DNA of 64,000 nt from Flavobacterium gelatinilyticum (GCF_027111295.1 NZ_CP114287.1:558001-622000); one strand, 5' to 3'. Counted from the stretch's first letter, positions 37,017 through 46,912 are shown. Notes: generated by a model not told the origin, from the letters alone. Numbers and translations: made by a program.

Positions 37017-37108
37017 CCCTGACAGCTACCAGGTGCTAAATGGTAAGCTTGAAATCAGTGTGCCCGAAAACTGTATTGCTAGGACATATAAACTTTAAAT
37101 TATCAAAT

Positions 37109-37876
37109 ATGAACACAAAAAAGAAACCTCTGTTTATCGCCTTTTCTTCTCAAAAAGGCGGTGTTGGCAAAAGTACATTTACAACCCTTCTAGCTAGTGT
37201 GCTGCACTATCGGTTGGGCTATAACGTAGCCGTATTTGATGCGGATTTTCCACAGCACAGCCTTGTGAAAATGAAGGCAAGGGATTTGGCAATGGTAATG
37301 GAAAACGAAGCTTTGAAAAAGCTAGCATATCGACAGTTTACTAACATCAATAAAAAAGCCTATCCCATCATGCCGTACAAAGCAGACAGCGCATTGGAAG
37401 CAGCTCAAGAGTTTGTAAATGATTCTCCTACTCCCGTTGATGTTGTATTCTTCGACCTGCCCGGAACCGTTAACACGCCCGGCATCCTGAAAGCATTGGC
37501 AGGAATGCACCACATTTTTAGCCCGATCACGGCTGACCGTGTGGTAATGGAAAGTACACTGATCTTCACACAGCTTTTGCAGGATGTAATTATGAAAAAA
37601 GGAGAAACTTCCATAGAAACTATTAACCTGTTCTGGAACCAGGTTGACGGCAGGGAGAGCACGCCTTTGTATAAAGTGTATAACCAACTCATTGAAGAAT
37701 TAGGTTTAAGCCTTATGCAAAGCCAAATCAAGAGCAGCACACGTTTTCGCAAAGAAAGTGAAGTAGACAGCAAAACCGTTTTCCGTTCCACCATAATGCC
37801 TCCAGATGAACGCTTGATGAAAGCGTGTCAATTAGACCTGTTCATAGACGAATTTTTAAAAATTATTCAATTGTAG
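37109..37876 (+). CDS. traA: TraA, ParA-family ATPase
   Basis: About 255 aa from the ATG at 37109, chosen because the protein then begins directly before the deviant Walker A motif (SSQKGGVGKSTFTT). Other ParA features are VAVFDADFPQHS and DVVFFDLPGTVN. In CTnDOT-type elements the first tra gene encodes such a ParA/MinD-like ATPase, thought to help position or maintain the element. traB follows 4 nt later. Confidence 0.88.
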   Translation: MNTKKKPLFIAFSSQKGGVGKSTFTTLLASVLHYRLGYNVAVFDADFPQHSLVKMKARDLAMVMENEALKKLAYRQFTNINKKAYPIMPYKADSALEAAQEFVNDSPTPVDVVFFDLPGTVNTPGILKALAGMHHIFSPITADRVVMESTLIFTQLLQDVIMKKGETSIETINLFWNQVDGRESTPLYKVYNQLIEELGLSLMQSQIKSSTRFRKESEVDSKTVFRSTIMPPDERLMKACQLDLFIDEFLKIIQL

Positions 37877-37880
37877 CTTT

Positions 37881-38318
37881 ATGGAAAAGGAAAATAAGAG
37901 AAAAACCCCGCCGGACATTAATGAAGAACTCATGATGGACCTGATGGCTGACGGCGTCAAAAAAGAAGGGATACAGTTTCCGCCTGAGCCAATTGAAGAG
38001 ACAAAAAAGATAGATGTAAAACAGGAAGAGTCACTGTCAATTAAACCTGCACAAAGGGAAAAGAACCGAGCAAAGAAAAGTGTTGACGGAAGCTATGGGG
38101 GCCACTTTTTGAAAACCCACTCAATGACCAAACGTGGAGAGAAGAGTATTTACATCCGTCAGGAATATCACGAACGTTTGTCCCGCATTGTTCAGGTAAT
38201 AGGGAAAAATCAGATACCACTGTATGCTTATCTCGACAATATTCTCGAACATCATTTTGAAATATTTGAGAAAGCAATTACTGAAGATTTTAATGAGAAG
38301 TTTAAACCCATTTTTTAA
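37881..38318 (+). CDS. traB: TraB-like, DUF3408 protein
   Basis: This 145-aa protein has a charged N-terminus and a C-terminal DUF3408 block (KSIYIRQEYHERLSRIVQVIGKNQIPLYAYLDNILEHHFEIF), a ribbon-helix-helix-like fold that probably binds DNA. It is the second gene of the traABCD unit. The block is shared with the next gene, so the two are paralogues. Confidence 0.8.
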   Translation: MEKENKRKTPPDINEELMMDLMADGVKKEGIQFPPEPIEETKKIDVKQEESLSIKPAQREKNRAKKSVDGSYGGHFLKTHSMTKRGEKSIYIRQEYHERLSRIVQVIGKNQIPLYAYLDNILEHHFEIFEKAITEDFNEKFKPIF

Positions 38319-38322
38319 TATT

Positions 38323-38601
38323 ATGATTATGAAAAATTTATTTAAGAAAACCAAGCTGCCTGTACAAATCGGGCAATACAAAGACATTTTTTTACACCCG
38401 GCAGAATTTGTAGCTAGAAACGGTAAGTCGGTATATATCAGTGACGATTTTCACAGGAAGATTTCACGTATTGTTTTTATCCTCGGCGATGGAAAAATCA
38501 CAATCTCAGATTACATGTACAATGTGCTAAAGCAGCATTTTCAGGATTTTGGAGAGGACATAGAGACGCTGCATATTGAAAAACAAAAACCAATTCTTTG
38601 A
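38323..38601 (+). CDS. traC: TraC-like, short DUF3408 protein
   Basis: About 92 aa from ATG 38323, 4 nt after the traB stop. Its centre (KSVYISDDFHRKISRIVFILGDGKITISDYMYNVLKQHFQDF) is clearly related to that of TraB, but it lacks the long charged N-terminus. It probably binds DNA as a ribbon-helix-helix-like protein, perhaps as a dimer with its paralogue. Confidence 0.75.
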   Translation: MIMKNLFKKTKLPVQIGQYKDIFLHPAEFVARNGKSVYISDDFHRKISRIVFILGDGKITISDYMYNVLKQHFQDFGEDIETLHIEKQKPIL

Positions 38602-38603
38602 TT

Positions 38604-39242
38604 ATGGAAACTCTTATTGTGATATGTCTGCTAATAGTTATAATACTGCTTCTGCAGGACAAGATTGTCATTAAGAAAAGCTTAAAGCAACAGCAGACTA
38701 AAAAGGGAAAAATTAACCCAGACCTTCCGTATATTATGGGTCAGCCCAAACCTGTGAGAAGCCTTTCAGTTTCAAACAATGCCAATGAAAGCCAAATCGA
38801 GGAAACAGCGGTAAATCCCTATAATTTTGACATTGAATACGACGAAAATGAAAACGTAGGTGTTCAAATTCCGCAGGAAGAGCTGGATGAATTTTTCAGT
38901 AATATGCCTGATTTTGAACAGGAAGAAGAAGAATGGAACAGGTACGGAATATCCGGCGCAGATGACGGTTTTGCCCAAGGGGTTACCTTCGAGGAACTAA
39001 GCTCCGTGGGGATGCTGCTTCAAAAAGATAAATTGGAGCCCTCTCAACAGGAAACAGCGATAGCTTTGGTTCAGAAAATACAGGGAACCGAATTATTCAG
39101 CCTGCTGGAAAATTCCATAGAAAGTGCTTCCCGAAAAATAGCCGAGCTATTGGACGGGAGCCTTTCTTCTGAAAAGGATTCCAGATCTTCCTATCTGCGG
39201 AACATTAATTTAAATGAATTTGATATTGGGGAGTATGTCTGA
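38604..39242 (+). CDS. traD: TraD, conjugation protein with one membrane helix
   Basis: About 212 aa from ATG 38604 (a TTG 6 nt upstream is not needed). An N-terminal membrane helix (LIVICLLIVIILLL) is followed by an acidic cytoplasmic part with repeats of Glu/Asp. This matches TraD of CTnDOT-type elements, whose role is unclear. The stop codon lies inside a 10-bp hairpin that begins a double terminator. Confidence 0.75.
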   Translation: METLIVICLLIVIILLLQDKIVIKKSLKQQQTKKGKINPDLPYIMGQPKPVRSLSVSNNANESQIEETAVNPYNFDIEYDENENVGVQIPQEELDEFFSNMPDFEQEEEEWNRYGISGADDGFAQGVTFEELSSVGMLLQKDKLEPSQQETAIALVQKIQGTELFSLLENSIESASRKIAELLDGSLSSEKDSRSSYLRNINLNEFDIGEYV

Positions 39243-39306
39243 AAGGGCATACTCCCCCTTTCTCGTTAACAAAAAACGTCAAACTTAAAATGTTTGACGT
39301 TTTTTT
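39228..39306 (+). terminator. Double terminator after traD
   Basis: GGGGAGTATG (39228-39237) pairs with CATACTCCCC (39248-39257). A second hairpin ACGTCAAAC (39276-39284) / GTTTGACGT (39292-39300) is followed by seven T. They separate traABCD from traE onward. Confidence 0.85.
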
Positions 39307-39452
39307 TATGCCAAAACACTGAGAATAGCGCCACAGCTGGTCAACTGATTCCACAGACAGCCACTTCACTGCAAGCATTCGATATTCATTACACTTTTGT
39401 TGCCAGAGCCCGCGTAGTGCGGGAATACAGTAACAATCTAAAGTGTTTCATT

Positions 39453-39758
39453 ATGCAAAAACAAAGCAAAAAATTCCTGCCGTCAGTAATCATAATACTG
39501 TCATCCTTAAAATTATCGGCGCAGGGAAACGGAACAGCAGGCATCACGGAAGCCACCCAAATGGTTACCTCCTATTTTGATCCTGCTACACAGCTCATCT
39601 ACGCCATTGGAGCTGTGGTCGGTCTGATCGGCGGGGTTAAGGTGTACAATAAATTCAGCAGCGGAGATCCCGACACCTCAAAAACCGCGGCGAGCTGGTT
39701 CGGCGCCTGTATCTTCCTTATTGTCGCGGCTACCATCCTTCGCTCCTTCTTCCTTTAA
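39453..39758 (+). CDS. traE: TraE, small membrane protein (DUF4134, pilin-like)
   Basis: About 101 aa from ATG 39453; the longer upstream frame runs into the terminator and is rejected. It has a signal peptide and two membrane helices (LIYAIGAVVGLIGGVKVY; ACIFLIVAATILRSFF), like VirB2 pilins. It begins the operon for the mating channel. Confidence 0.88.
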   Translation: MQKQSKKFLPSVIIILSSLKLSAQGNGTAGITEATQMVTSYFDPATQLIYAIGAVVGLIGGVKVYNKFSSGDPDTSKTAASWFGACIFLIVAATILRSFFL

Positions 39759-39766
39759 CCTTGCCT

Positions 39767-40099
39767 ATGAATACTTACAACATCAACAAAGGCATAGGAA
39801 GAACAGTCGAGTTCAGGGGACTCAAGGCACAGTACCTGTTCATCTTCGCAGGAGGGCTGCTTGGGATACTTATCCTGGTCATGATTTTATACATGGCCGG
39901 GACCAGTTCCTATATCTGTCTTTTTCTCAGTACAGGCGGTGCCTCGCTCATTGTATGGCAGACCTTCTCGCTGAACAGAAAGTACGGGGAACACGGACTG
40001 ATGAAAATTGGGGCAAAAAAAAGGCATCCCCGTTACATCATCTGCCGCAAGCCAGTACGACGTTATTTAAGGTCAACCGCTAAATCCAGCATTGTATGA
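39767..40099 (+). CDS. traF: TraF, membrane protein (DUF4133, VirB3-like)
   Basis: About 110 aa with two adjacent membrane helices (LFIFAGGLLGILILVMILYM; YICLFLSTGGASLIVWQ) and a basic C-terminus. Size and place match TraF, the VirB3-like partner of the TraG ATPase. It overlaps traG by 4 nt (ATGA). Confidence 0.88.
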   Translation: MNTYNINKGIGRTVEFRGLKAQYLFIFAGGLLGILILVMILYMAGTSSYICLFLSTGGASLIVWQTFSLNRKYGEHGLMKIGAKKRHPRYIICRKPVRRYLRSTAKSSIV

Positions 40100-42600
40100 G
40101 AAACGCAGCCAAGACTACAACACTGGAAAGCAGATTTCCGCTGCTGGCAGTAGAGAACAACTGCATCCTTTCAAAGGATGCGGATATTACCGCCTGCTTT
40201 GAAGTCCGTCTGCCTGAACTCTTCACGGTGGCTTCGGCCGAATATGAAGCGATTCATTCTGCCTGGCATAAGGCCATTAAGACCCTACCCGATTTTACGA
40301 TTGTCCATAAACAGGATTGGTACATCAGGGAGAATTATGATCCTGAAATGGACAAGGATGTCCAGAGTTTTCTGGCCAGATCTTATCAGCGGCACTTTAA
40401 TCAGCGCCCGTTCCTGAACCATTACTGTTATCTGTTTCTTACCAAAACCACCAAAGAGCGCATGCGGATGCAGAGCAATTTCTCCTCACTGTGCAAAGGT
40501 GTACTAATACCAAAAGAAATCAGGGATAAAGAAACAGTTCACCGTTTTATGGAAGCCGTCGCTCAGTTTGAGCGCATTATAAACGACTGCGGATTTGTCA
40601 AAATCAGCCGTATGAGCGAAGAAGACATCATCGGTGAGCAACGCAGACCGGGACTGTTGGAACAGTACCTAACCCTTTCAAAGGAATCAGGTACCTCGAT
40701 GCAGGATATTGTGCTGGGCAGCGAAGAGGTACGCGTAGGAAATAACAGGCTGTGCCTTCATACGCTTTCAGACACCGACGACTTGCCCTCATCGGTATCT
40801 TCTGATACGCGATATGAAAAATTGTCCACAGACCGCAGCGACTGCCGTTTATCTTTTGCAGCTCCTGTGGGGCTACTGCTGAACTGCAATCACATTTACA
40901 ACCAGTACCTGTTTTTGGACAACAGTGAGGAGAACCTGCAGAAGTTTGAAAAGTCCGCCCGAAACATGCACTCGCTGGCACGCTACAGCCGTGCCAACCA
41001 GATCAACAAAGAGTGGATAGAACGCTATCTGAATGAGGCGCATTCCTTTGGACTGTCGTCAATCCGCGCACACTTCAATATCATGGCATGGTCAGACGAC
41101 CATTCCGAACTTAAACAGCTGAAGAACGACTGCGGGAGCGCACTGGCCCTTATGGAATGCAAGCCAAGGCACAATACTACTGATACCGCGGCGCTGTACT
41201 GGGCGGGTATGCCCGGCAATGCAGGAGATTTTCCAAGCGAGGAAAGCTTTTACACCTTCACTGAACCGGCATTGTGCTTCTTCACCCAAGAAACCAATTA
41301 CCATGATTCCCCATCGCCATTCGGGATCAAGATGGCAGACCGGCTGACGGGAAAACCTATCCATCTGGACATTTCAGACTTACCGATGAAACGCGGTATC
41401 ATTACCAACCGCAATAAGTTCATACTCGGTCCATCGGGAAGCGGCAAGTCTTTTTTCACCAATCATATGGTGAGGCAGTATTATGAACAGGGCGCTCATG
41501 TCCTGCTGGTAGATACCGGTAACTCCTATCAGGGATTGTGCGGGCTGATCAATGGAAAAACCAAAGGCGAAGACGGGGTGTATTTTACCTATACCGAGGA
41601 CAATCCCATTGCCTTTAACCCTTTCTATACCGATGACGGGGTTTTCGATATTGAAAAAAGAGAAAGTATTAAGACGCTCATACTGACATTATGGAAACGT
41701 GATGACGAGCCTCCCACCCGCTCCGAGGAAGTGGCACTCTCCAATGCCGTAAGCGGCTATATCGAAAAAATTAAGAGCGATGACGTATTTCCGTCTTTCA
41801 ATGGTTTTTACGAGTATGTTCAGGGAGATTACCGAAGCGTGCTGATAGAAAAACAGGTAAGGGAAAAAGACTTTGACATTGCCAATTTTCTTAATGTACT
41901 GGAGCCTTATTACAAAGGCGGCGAGTATGATTACCTGCTGAATTCCGACAAGCAGCTGGATCTGCTTTCCAAACGTTTTATAGTCTTTGAGATTGATGCG
42001 ATCAAGGAGCATAAAATCCTTTTTCCAATCGTAACGATCATCATTATGGAAGTGTTCATCAACAAGATGAGAAGACTTAAAGGCATCCGAAAACTTATCT
42101 TGATTGAAGAGGCTTGGAAAGCTATTGCAAAGGAAGGTATGGCAAATTATATAAAGTATTTATTTAAGACTGTTCGGAAGTTCTTTGGCGAGGCCATTGT
42201 GGTGACCCAAGAAGTAGATGACATTATCCAGTCTCCTATTGTTAAGGAAAGCATCATCAATAATTCGGACTGCAAGATACTTCTCGATCAGCGCAAATAC
42301 ATGAATAAGTTTGATGAAATACAGGCCATGCTCGGACTGACAGACAAGGAAAAAGCGCAGGTGTTATCCATTAATATGAACAACGATGCATCACGTCTTT
42401 ACAAAGAAGTATGGATTGGTTTGGGAGGAACGCACTCGGCAGTATATGCCACAGAAGTGTCCGCTGAGGAATATTTCGCTTACACGACAGAAGAAACAGA
42501 AAAAATGGAGGTGATGCAGCTTGCTGCTGAACTTGGCGGCAATGTAGAGCTCGCCATCAAGCAGATTGCCAGTAGGCGCCGCGAAAAGGAAAATCAGTAA
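40096..42600 (+). CDS. traG: TraG, VirB4-type conjugation ATPase
   Basis: This 834-aa protein has Walker A LGPSGSGKSFFTN near residue 450 and Walker B (KLILIEEAWKAI), with the C-terminal VirB4 signature (VVTQEVDDI). It powers assembly of the mating channel at the inner membrane. Composition is richer in GC than the cargo genes, as for the whole tra block. Confidence 0.95.
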   Translation: MRNAAKTTTLESRFPLLAVENNCILSKDADITACFEVRLPELFTVASAEYEAIHSAWHKAIKTLPDFTIVHKQDWYIRENYDPEMDKDVQSFLARSYQRHFNQRPFLNHYCYLFLTKTTKERMRMQSNFSSLCKGVLIPKEIRDKETVHRFMEAVAQFERIINDCGFVKISRMSEEDIIGEQRRPGLLEQYLTLSKESGTSMQDIVLGSEEVRVGNNRLCLHTLSDTDDLPSSVSSDTRYEKLSTDRSDCRLSFAAPVGLLLNCNHIYNQYLFLDNSEENLQKFEKSARNMHSLARYSRANQINKEWIERYLNEAHSFGLSSIRAHFNIMAWSDDHSELKQLKNDCGSALALMECKPRHNTTDTAALYWAGMPGNAGDFPSEESFYTFTEPALCFFTQETNYHDSPSPFGIKMADRLTGKPIHLDISDLPMKRGIITNRNKFILGPSGSGKSFFTNHMVRQYYEQGAHVLLVDTGNSYQGLCGLINGKTKGEDGVYFTYTEDNPIAFNPFYTDDGVFDIEKRESIKTLILTLWKRDDEPPTRSEEVALSNAVSGYIEKIKSDDVFPSFNGFYEYVQGDYRSVLIEKQVREKDFDIANFLNVLEPYYKGGEYDYLLNSDKQLDLLSKRFIVFEIDAIKEHKILFPIVTIIIMEVFINKMRRLKGIRKLILIEEAWKAIAKEGMANYIKYLFKTVRKFFGEAIVVTQEVDDIIQSPIVKESIINNSDCKILLDQRKYMNKFDEIQAMLGLTDKEKAQVLSINMNNDASRLYKEVWIGLGGTHSAVYATEVSAEEYFAYTTEETEKMEVMQLAAELGGNVELAIKQIASRRREKENQ

Positions 42601-42627
42601 TCAATAACAATTTAAAAATCGATAACA

Positions 42628-43260
42628 ATGAAAAAAATACTATTTATGGTTTCTGTGGCAATTATGCTTGCCTCGGCACCATCAGCAAAGGCCCAGTTTG
42701 TGGTTACCGATCCGGCCAATCTTGCCTCGGGGATTCTCAACAGCGCCAACGAGATCATACAGACTTCCTCTACAGTCAGCAATGTGGTCAAAAATTTCAA
42801 GGAAGTCGAAAAGGTATACAAACAGGGCAAAGAATATTACGATAAGCTGCAGGCGATTAACAATCTGGTAAAAGACGCACGCAAGGTACAGCAGACCGTC
42901 CTTTTGGTGGGTGATGTATCGGAAATGTATGTGCAAAATTTCGGAAGGATGCTTAATGATCCAAACTTTTCGGCAAGAGAACTCACCGCCATTGCCAAGG
43001 GATATTCGGCACTGCTGGGAGAGAGTACCGAGCTTTTGAAAGAACTCAAGCAGATTGTCACCTCCTCGAGCCTGTCACTCAGTGATAAGGAGCGAATGGA
43101 CATTATCGACCGTGTATACAAAGAGGTAAAAGAATACCACAGCCTGGTGCGCTACTACACCAATAAGAATATATCGGTGAGTATCCTGCGAGCTAAAAAG
43201 CAGAACAGCACCAAAAGGGTTCTTGAGCTTTACGGCACCCCAAACCAAAAATACTGGTAA
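42628..43260 (+). CDS. traI: TraI, DUF4141 conjugation protein
   Basis: This 210-aa protein has a signal peptide (MKKILFMVSVAIMLASAPSAKAQ) and a coiled-coil-rich mature part (VKNFKEVEKVYKQGKEYYDKL), as in TraI/DUF4141, VirB5-like in place. No separate TraH is seen between traG and this gene. Confidence 0.85.
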   Translation: MKKILFMVSVAIMLASAPSAKAQFVVTDPANLASGILNSANEIIQTSSTVSNVVKNFKEVEKVYKQGKEYYDKLQAINNLVKDARKVQQTVLLVGDVSEMYVQNFGRMLNDPNFSARELTAIAKGYSALLGESTELLKELKQIVTSSSLSLSDKERMDIIDRVYKEVKEYHSLVRYYTNKNISVSILRAKKQNSTKRVLELYGTPNQKYW

Positions 43261-43261
43261 T

Positions 43262-44257
43262 ATGGAATTCAATAATCTTCATGAGGTCCTTCGCTCGCTG
43301 TATGATGAGATGCTGCCACTGTCCGCCGATATGGCGGCGGTGGCCAAAGGACTAGCAGGACTCGGGGCGCTGTTTTTTGTGGCCTTGAAAGTCTGGCAGG
43401 CACTCAGCCGCGCGGAACCTATTGATGTCTACCCGCTTCTGCGCCCTTTTGCACTGGGGCTCTGCATCATGTTTTTCCCGACGATCGTGCTGGGTACAAT
43501 CAATGCCGTATTAAGCCCGATAGTTCAGGGAACACATAGCATTCTGGAAGATCAGGTATTGGACCTGAACGATCTTCAGGCAAAAAAAGACCTGCTGGAG
43601 CATGAAGCGATGATCCGCAATCCCGAAACCGCCTATATGGTATCGGACGAGGAGTTCGACAAGAAACTGGACGAGCTGGGCTGGTCGCCTTCGGACATCG
43701 GGACAATGGCCGGAATGTATATGGACAGGCAGACCTATCAGATAGAGAAAATAATAAAAGATTGGTTTCGCAACCTGCTCGAAATACTATTTCAGGCTGC
43801 AGCGCTGGTGATCGACACCATACGCACTTTCTTTCTCATAGTGCTGTCCATCCTCGGGCCTATCGCATTTGCCATATCAGTCTGGGACGGATTCCAGTCA
43901 ACTCTTACGCAGTGGATTACAAGGTATGCCAGCGTTTATCTCTGGCTTCCTGTAGCGGACCTGTTCAGCTCGATGCTGGCCAGGATCCAGTCCCTGATCA
44001 TTGAAAGAGACATAGAAATGCTTGCCGATCCCACTTTCGTTCCCGACACCTCAAACACCGTATACATCATTTTTATGATTATCGGCATAGTGGGCTATTT
44101 TACCATTCCAACAGTAACAGGCTGGATTATACAGGCAGGCGGCGCAGGAAACTTTTCACGCAACATCCACCAGACTGCCATGAAGTCCGGAAATATAGCA
44201 GGCGCTGGCGCAGGTTCGGCAGCAGGCAACATTGCCGGAAGGCTGGTCAATAAGTAA
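43262..44257 (+). CDS. traJ: TraJ, polytopic membrane protein (VirB6-like)
   Basis: About 331 aa from ATG 43262, 1 nt after the traI stop. At least five membrane helices are visible (GLGALFFVALKVW; ALGLCIMFFPTIVLG; FLIVLSILGPIAFAIS; YIIFMIIGIVGYF). The C-terminus is Gly/Ala-rich. It forms the inner-membrane part of the channel. Confidence 0.88.
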   Translation: MEFNNLHEVLRSLYDEMLPLSADMAAVAKGLAGLGALFFVALKVWQALSRAEPIDVYPLLRPFALGLCIMFFPTIVLGTINAVLSPIVQGTHSILEDQVLDLNDLQAKKDLLEHEAMIRNPETAYMVSDEEFDKKLDELGWSPSDIGTMAGMYMDRQTYQIEKIIKDWFRNLLEILFQAAALVIDTIRTFFLIVLSILGPIAFAISVWDGFQSTLTQWITRYASVYLWLPVADLFSSMLARIQSLIIERDIEMLADPTFVPDTSNTVYIIFMIIGIVGYFTIPTVTGWIIQAGGAGNFSRNIHQTAMKSGNIAGAGAGSAAGNIAGRLVNK

Positions 44258-44276
44258 TCACTAAACATTCATTAAA

Positions 44277-44900
44277 ATGGAATTTAAAACACTCAGAAAC
44301 ATAGAAAACAGTTTTCAGCAAATCAGGCTGTATGCCATCTTATTTGCCGTGCTCTGTGCACTAGTGACCGGATACGCGCTTTGGAGATCGTATGGTTTCG
44401 CCGAGCAGCAGCGCCAGAAAATTTATGTGTTGGACAATGGCAAATCACTCATGCTCGCACTTGCTCAGGACGCTTCGATCAACCGTCCTGTGGAAGCCCG
44501 AGAGCACGTAAGGCGTTTTCACGAGCTGTTCTTTACCCTGGCGCCCGACAAAAATGCCATTGAAAGTAATATGAAAAGGGCATTTAGCCTTGCCGATAAA
44601 AGTGCCTTTAACTACTACAAGGACCTTTTGGAAAAAGGTTATTACAACCGGATTATATCAGGCAATGTACAGCAGCGTATCGAAATGGACAGCGTGGTCT
44701 GCAATTTTGAGACTTACCCTTATGTGGTGCGGAGCTATGCAAAGCAGATTATCATACGTTCGAGTAATGTAACCAAAAGAAGTCTGGTTACCACATGCCT
44801 ACTGGTTAACTCGGTGCGCTCGGACAATAATCCGCAGGGCTTTAATATTGAAAGGTTTGCGGTGGTTGAAAACAGGGATATGGAAGTCATCAAACGTTAA
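44277..44900 (+). CDS. traK: TraK, VirB8-like channel protein
   Basis: This 207-aa protein has one N-terminal membrane helix (IRLYAILFAVLCALVTGYAL) and a periplasmic VirB8/TraK domain (REHVRRFHELFFTLAP; SLADKSAFNYYKDLLEKGYY). It links inner-membrane and periplasmic parts of the channel. Confidence 0.92.
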   Translation: MEFKTLRNIENSFQQIRLYAILFAVLCALVTGYALWRSYGFAEQQRQKIYVLDNGKSLMLALAQDASINRPVEAREHVRRFHELFFTLAPDKNAIESNMKRAFSLADKSAFNYYKDLLEKGYYNRIISGNVQQRIEMDSVVCNFETYPYVVRSYAKQIIIRSSNVTKRSLVTTCLLVNSVRSDNNPQGFNIERFAVVENRDMEVIKR

Positions 44901-44909
44901 AAAAATCAT

Positions 44910-45338
44910 ATGGAAGCATTATTAGATTTAGACACATTTGCGAGAATCCTGACTGAAAAAGGATTTAACGGCTATTTCCATACGCAGGGTGCGTACGCAG
45001 GAAAGTTAAAAGACAGCATCAGCGAATACCTTGAAAACTGCAAAAATGGAAAAGACAGTTTGCCTAAAGAGGACTTGCTGCTGACAGGCTACCTGCAATG
45101 GTCAGGCGAAGACAAGCCCAGTGTACGATGCATTATGCTGGTAAAATACCTGAACGGTAAATTTTCTCTCAACAGAATGGAGGTGGCAAGGAAAGACCAA
45201 TTTGGACAGCTGCTGAAAAAAACGCAACTGACAAACCTGTCTGTTACATCTGCGCCCAGCGCGTCGCAGGCAGTCGCCTTGGTCAATGATGAACAGCACC
45301 AAAAAAGAGATAAATGTCCAAAGCGTTTTAAGCTTTAA
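44910..45338 (+). CDS. Hypothetical protein inside the tra operon
   Basis: This 142-aa soluble protein lies between traK and traL and has no counterpart in CTnDOT that I know. No signal peptide or motif is seen; the C-terminus is basic (HQKRDKCPKRFKL). It is in frame, well spaced (9 nt after traK) and probably translated. It may be an accessory subunit specific to this ICE lineage. Confidence 0.6.
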   Translation: MEALLDLDTFARILTEKGFNGYFHTQGAYAGKLKDSISEYLENCKNGKDSLPKEDLLLTGYLQWSGEDKPSVRCIMLVKYLNGKFSLNRMEVARKDQFGQLLKKTQLTNLSVTSAPSASQAVALVNDEQHQKRDKCPKRFKL

Positions 45339-45357
45339 GAACAAAAATAGCAAGGTT

Positions 45358-45627
45358 ATGAATAAATTAAGAGCAAATATAAACCAATGGCTGGAAGGGC
45401 TCGACAAGAACTGGGAAGCAATGCCGATAAAAAGGCAGCATAAGGTGATACTGTACTTTTTTGCAGCCTATGTGCTGCTGACCGCAGTTGTCATTTTCAA
45501 CGTATGCCGCGATACGTTATACGCAAGAAACAATATGGCTCTAGAACATATCGAAAGCCCTGCCTCGTCAGGGGAAGAAAGTCCGGCGTCCCTACAGGAC
45601 TCCCTGAGGCCAATTAAAAAAAAATAG
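45358..45627 (+). CDS. traL: TraL, small conjugation membrane protein
   Basis: About 89 aa from ATG 45358, with a basic N-terminus (AMPIKRQHKVILYFFA), one membrane helix and a short periplasmic tail. It fits TraL of CTnDOT-type elements. A longer start at 45286 overlaps the previous gene and is less likely. Confidence 0.75.
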   Translation: MNKLRANINQWLEGLDKNWEAMPIKRQHKVILYFFAAYVLLTAVVIFNVCRDTLYARNNMALEHIESPASSGEESPASLQDSLRPIKKK

Positions 45628-45631
45628 GATT

Positions 45632-46912
45632 ATGAAAGAAAATAAAAAAAAGGTCAGCCTTCTCTCAGAAGAGGCTCGCCAAAACAGTTCCTCGTTTTTG
45701 CCTGATGAAAAAAAGACAACTGTCGAGCGTATTAAAAAGCCGCTGATTTTCACACTGATGGGAATTGTATGTATCGGCTGTATGTATCTGATCTTTAAGC
45801 CCTCGAAAGATAAAAAGCAGATCGAAAGCATTGGTCTGAACGACAGCGTGCCGCAGGCAAGCGGATCTGTGCTGCAGGCAGACAAACAGAAAGCGTATGA
45901 GCAGGAAATACTCGAAGACAAAGAAGAGCAAAAAAAGAAAGGTTTAACCACGCTGTCTGATTACTGGAATGAGGATAACGCTGAGCAGAAACAATCAATG
46001 CCTGATGACGCGGAAGAAACTAACAATCCGGCGCTGAACACGTACCGTACTGCCCAAAGCACGCTGGGCTCATTCTATCAGCAGGACAACGGAGAAACCA
46101 AGGAACTGCGCCGACAGCTTGAGGACCTGAAGCAGGAGCTCGCGCAAAAGGAAATTCCCAAAGCTGCCACGTTTGATGACCAGCTGGAACTTATGGAAAA
46201 ATCCTATCAGATGGCAGCCAAATACCTTCCCTCAGGCTACGCTTCTGTCGAGCCTGCAGTCAAAAACACTGCAGTAGCAAAGACGGAATCAGAAGAGAAG
46301 AATTTTTCGGCAATGGTTCCTGCAAAAAAAAGCAAAGTCTCCTCGCTGTATCAACTTGCGTCCGATAGAAATTTTATTGCAGAATGGAACACGGGAAGAG
46401 GTATTAATTCTGCCGGTTCAATGCAAGAAACGCTTCAGCCAAGAAACAGTATCAGGGCCTGTGTGCATCAAACACAAACTATTATTGGCGAAGCAGGTGT
46501 TTCACTTCGTCTTATAGAACCTGCAATGATATCGGGGCGTATCATAGCAGCTGGCACAATAGTGACGGCAAATGCCAAGATTCAGGCAGGCCACCTGCAG
46601 TTGAAAGTCACATCCATCGAACTGGAGGGCTCCATCATTCCTGTAGACATTGCTATTTATGACCTTGACGGCCAGCAGGGAGTCCCAGTTCCTTATTCTG
46701 CCGAAAGAAGTGCCCTGACTGAAATGGCGGGCAACATGAGCCAGCAGTCCGGCACGAGCCTTATGATGACACAGTCTGCAGGACAGCAGGTGGCCGCTGA
46801 CCTGAGCCGCGGGGTTGTTCAGGGCATCTCGGGCTATTTCGCCAAAAAAGTGAGGACACCTAAAGTGACCCTAAAAGCAGGACATCAGGTGTATTTGGTT
46901 TCCAAAAAATAA
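45632..46912 (+). CDS. traM: TraM, VirB10-like conjugation protein
   Basis: This 426-aa protein has one N-terminal membrane helix (LIFTLMGIVCIGCMYLIF), a charged coiled-coil linker (ELRRQLEDLKQELAQKE) and a C-terminal beta-rich domain (GRIIAAGTIVTANAKIQ; HQVYLVSKK), as in TraM/VirB10. It spans the periplasm and connects to TraN. Confidence 0.9.
   Translation: MKENKKKVSLLSEEARQNSSSFLPDEKKTTVERIKKPLIFTLMGIVCIGCMYLIFKPSKDKKQIESIGLNDSVPQASGSVLQADKQKAYEQEILEDKEEQKKKGLTTLSDYWNEDNAEQKQSMPDDAEETNNPALNTYRTAQSTLGSFYQQDNGETKELRRQLEDLKQELAQKEIPKAATFDDQLELMEKSYQMAAKYLPSGYASVEPAVKNTAVAKTESEEKNFSAMVPAKKSKVSSLYQLASDRNFIAEWNTGRGINSAGSMQETLQPRNSIRACVHQTQTIIGEAGVSLRLIEPAMISGRIIAAGTIVTANAKIQAGHLQLKVTSIELEGSIIPVDIAIYDLDGQQGVPVPYSAERSALTEMAGNMSQQSGTSLMMTQSAGQQVAADLSRGVVQGISGYFAKKVRTPKVTLKAGHQVYLVSKK

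Noticed and set aside
39294..39452. Upstream extension of traE
   Set aside because: It begins in the T-run of a terminator and lacks a signal peptide at its start; ATG 39453 gives a normal TraE.
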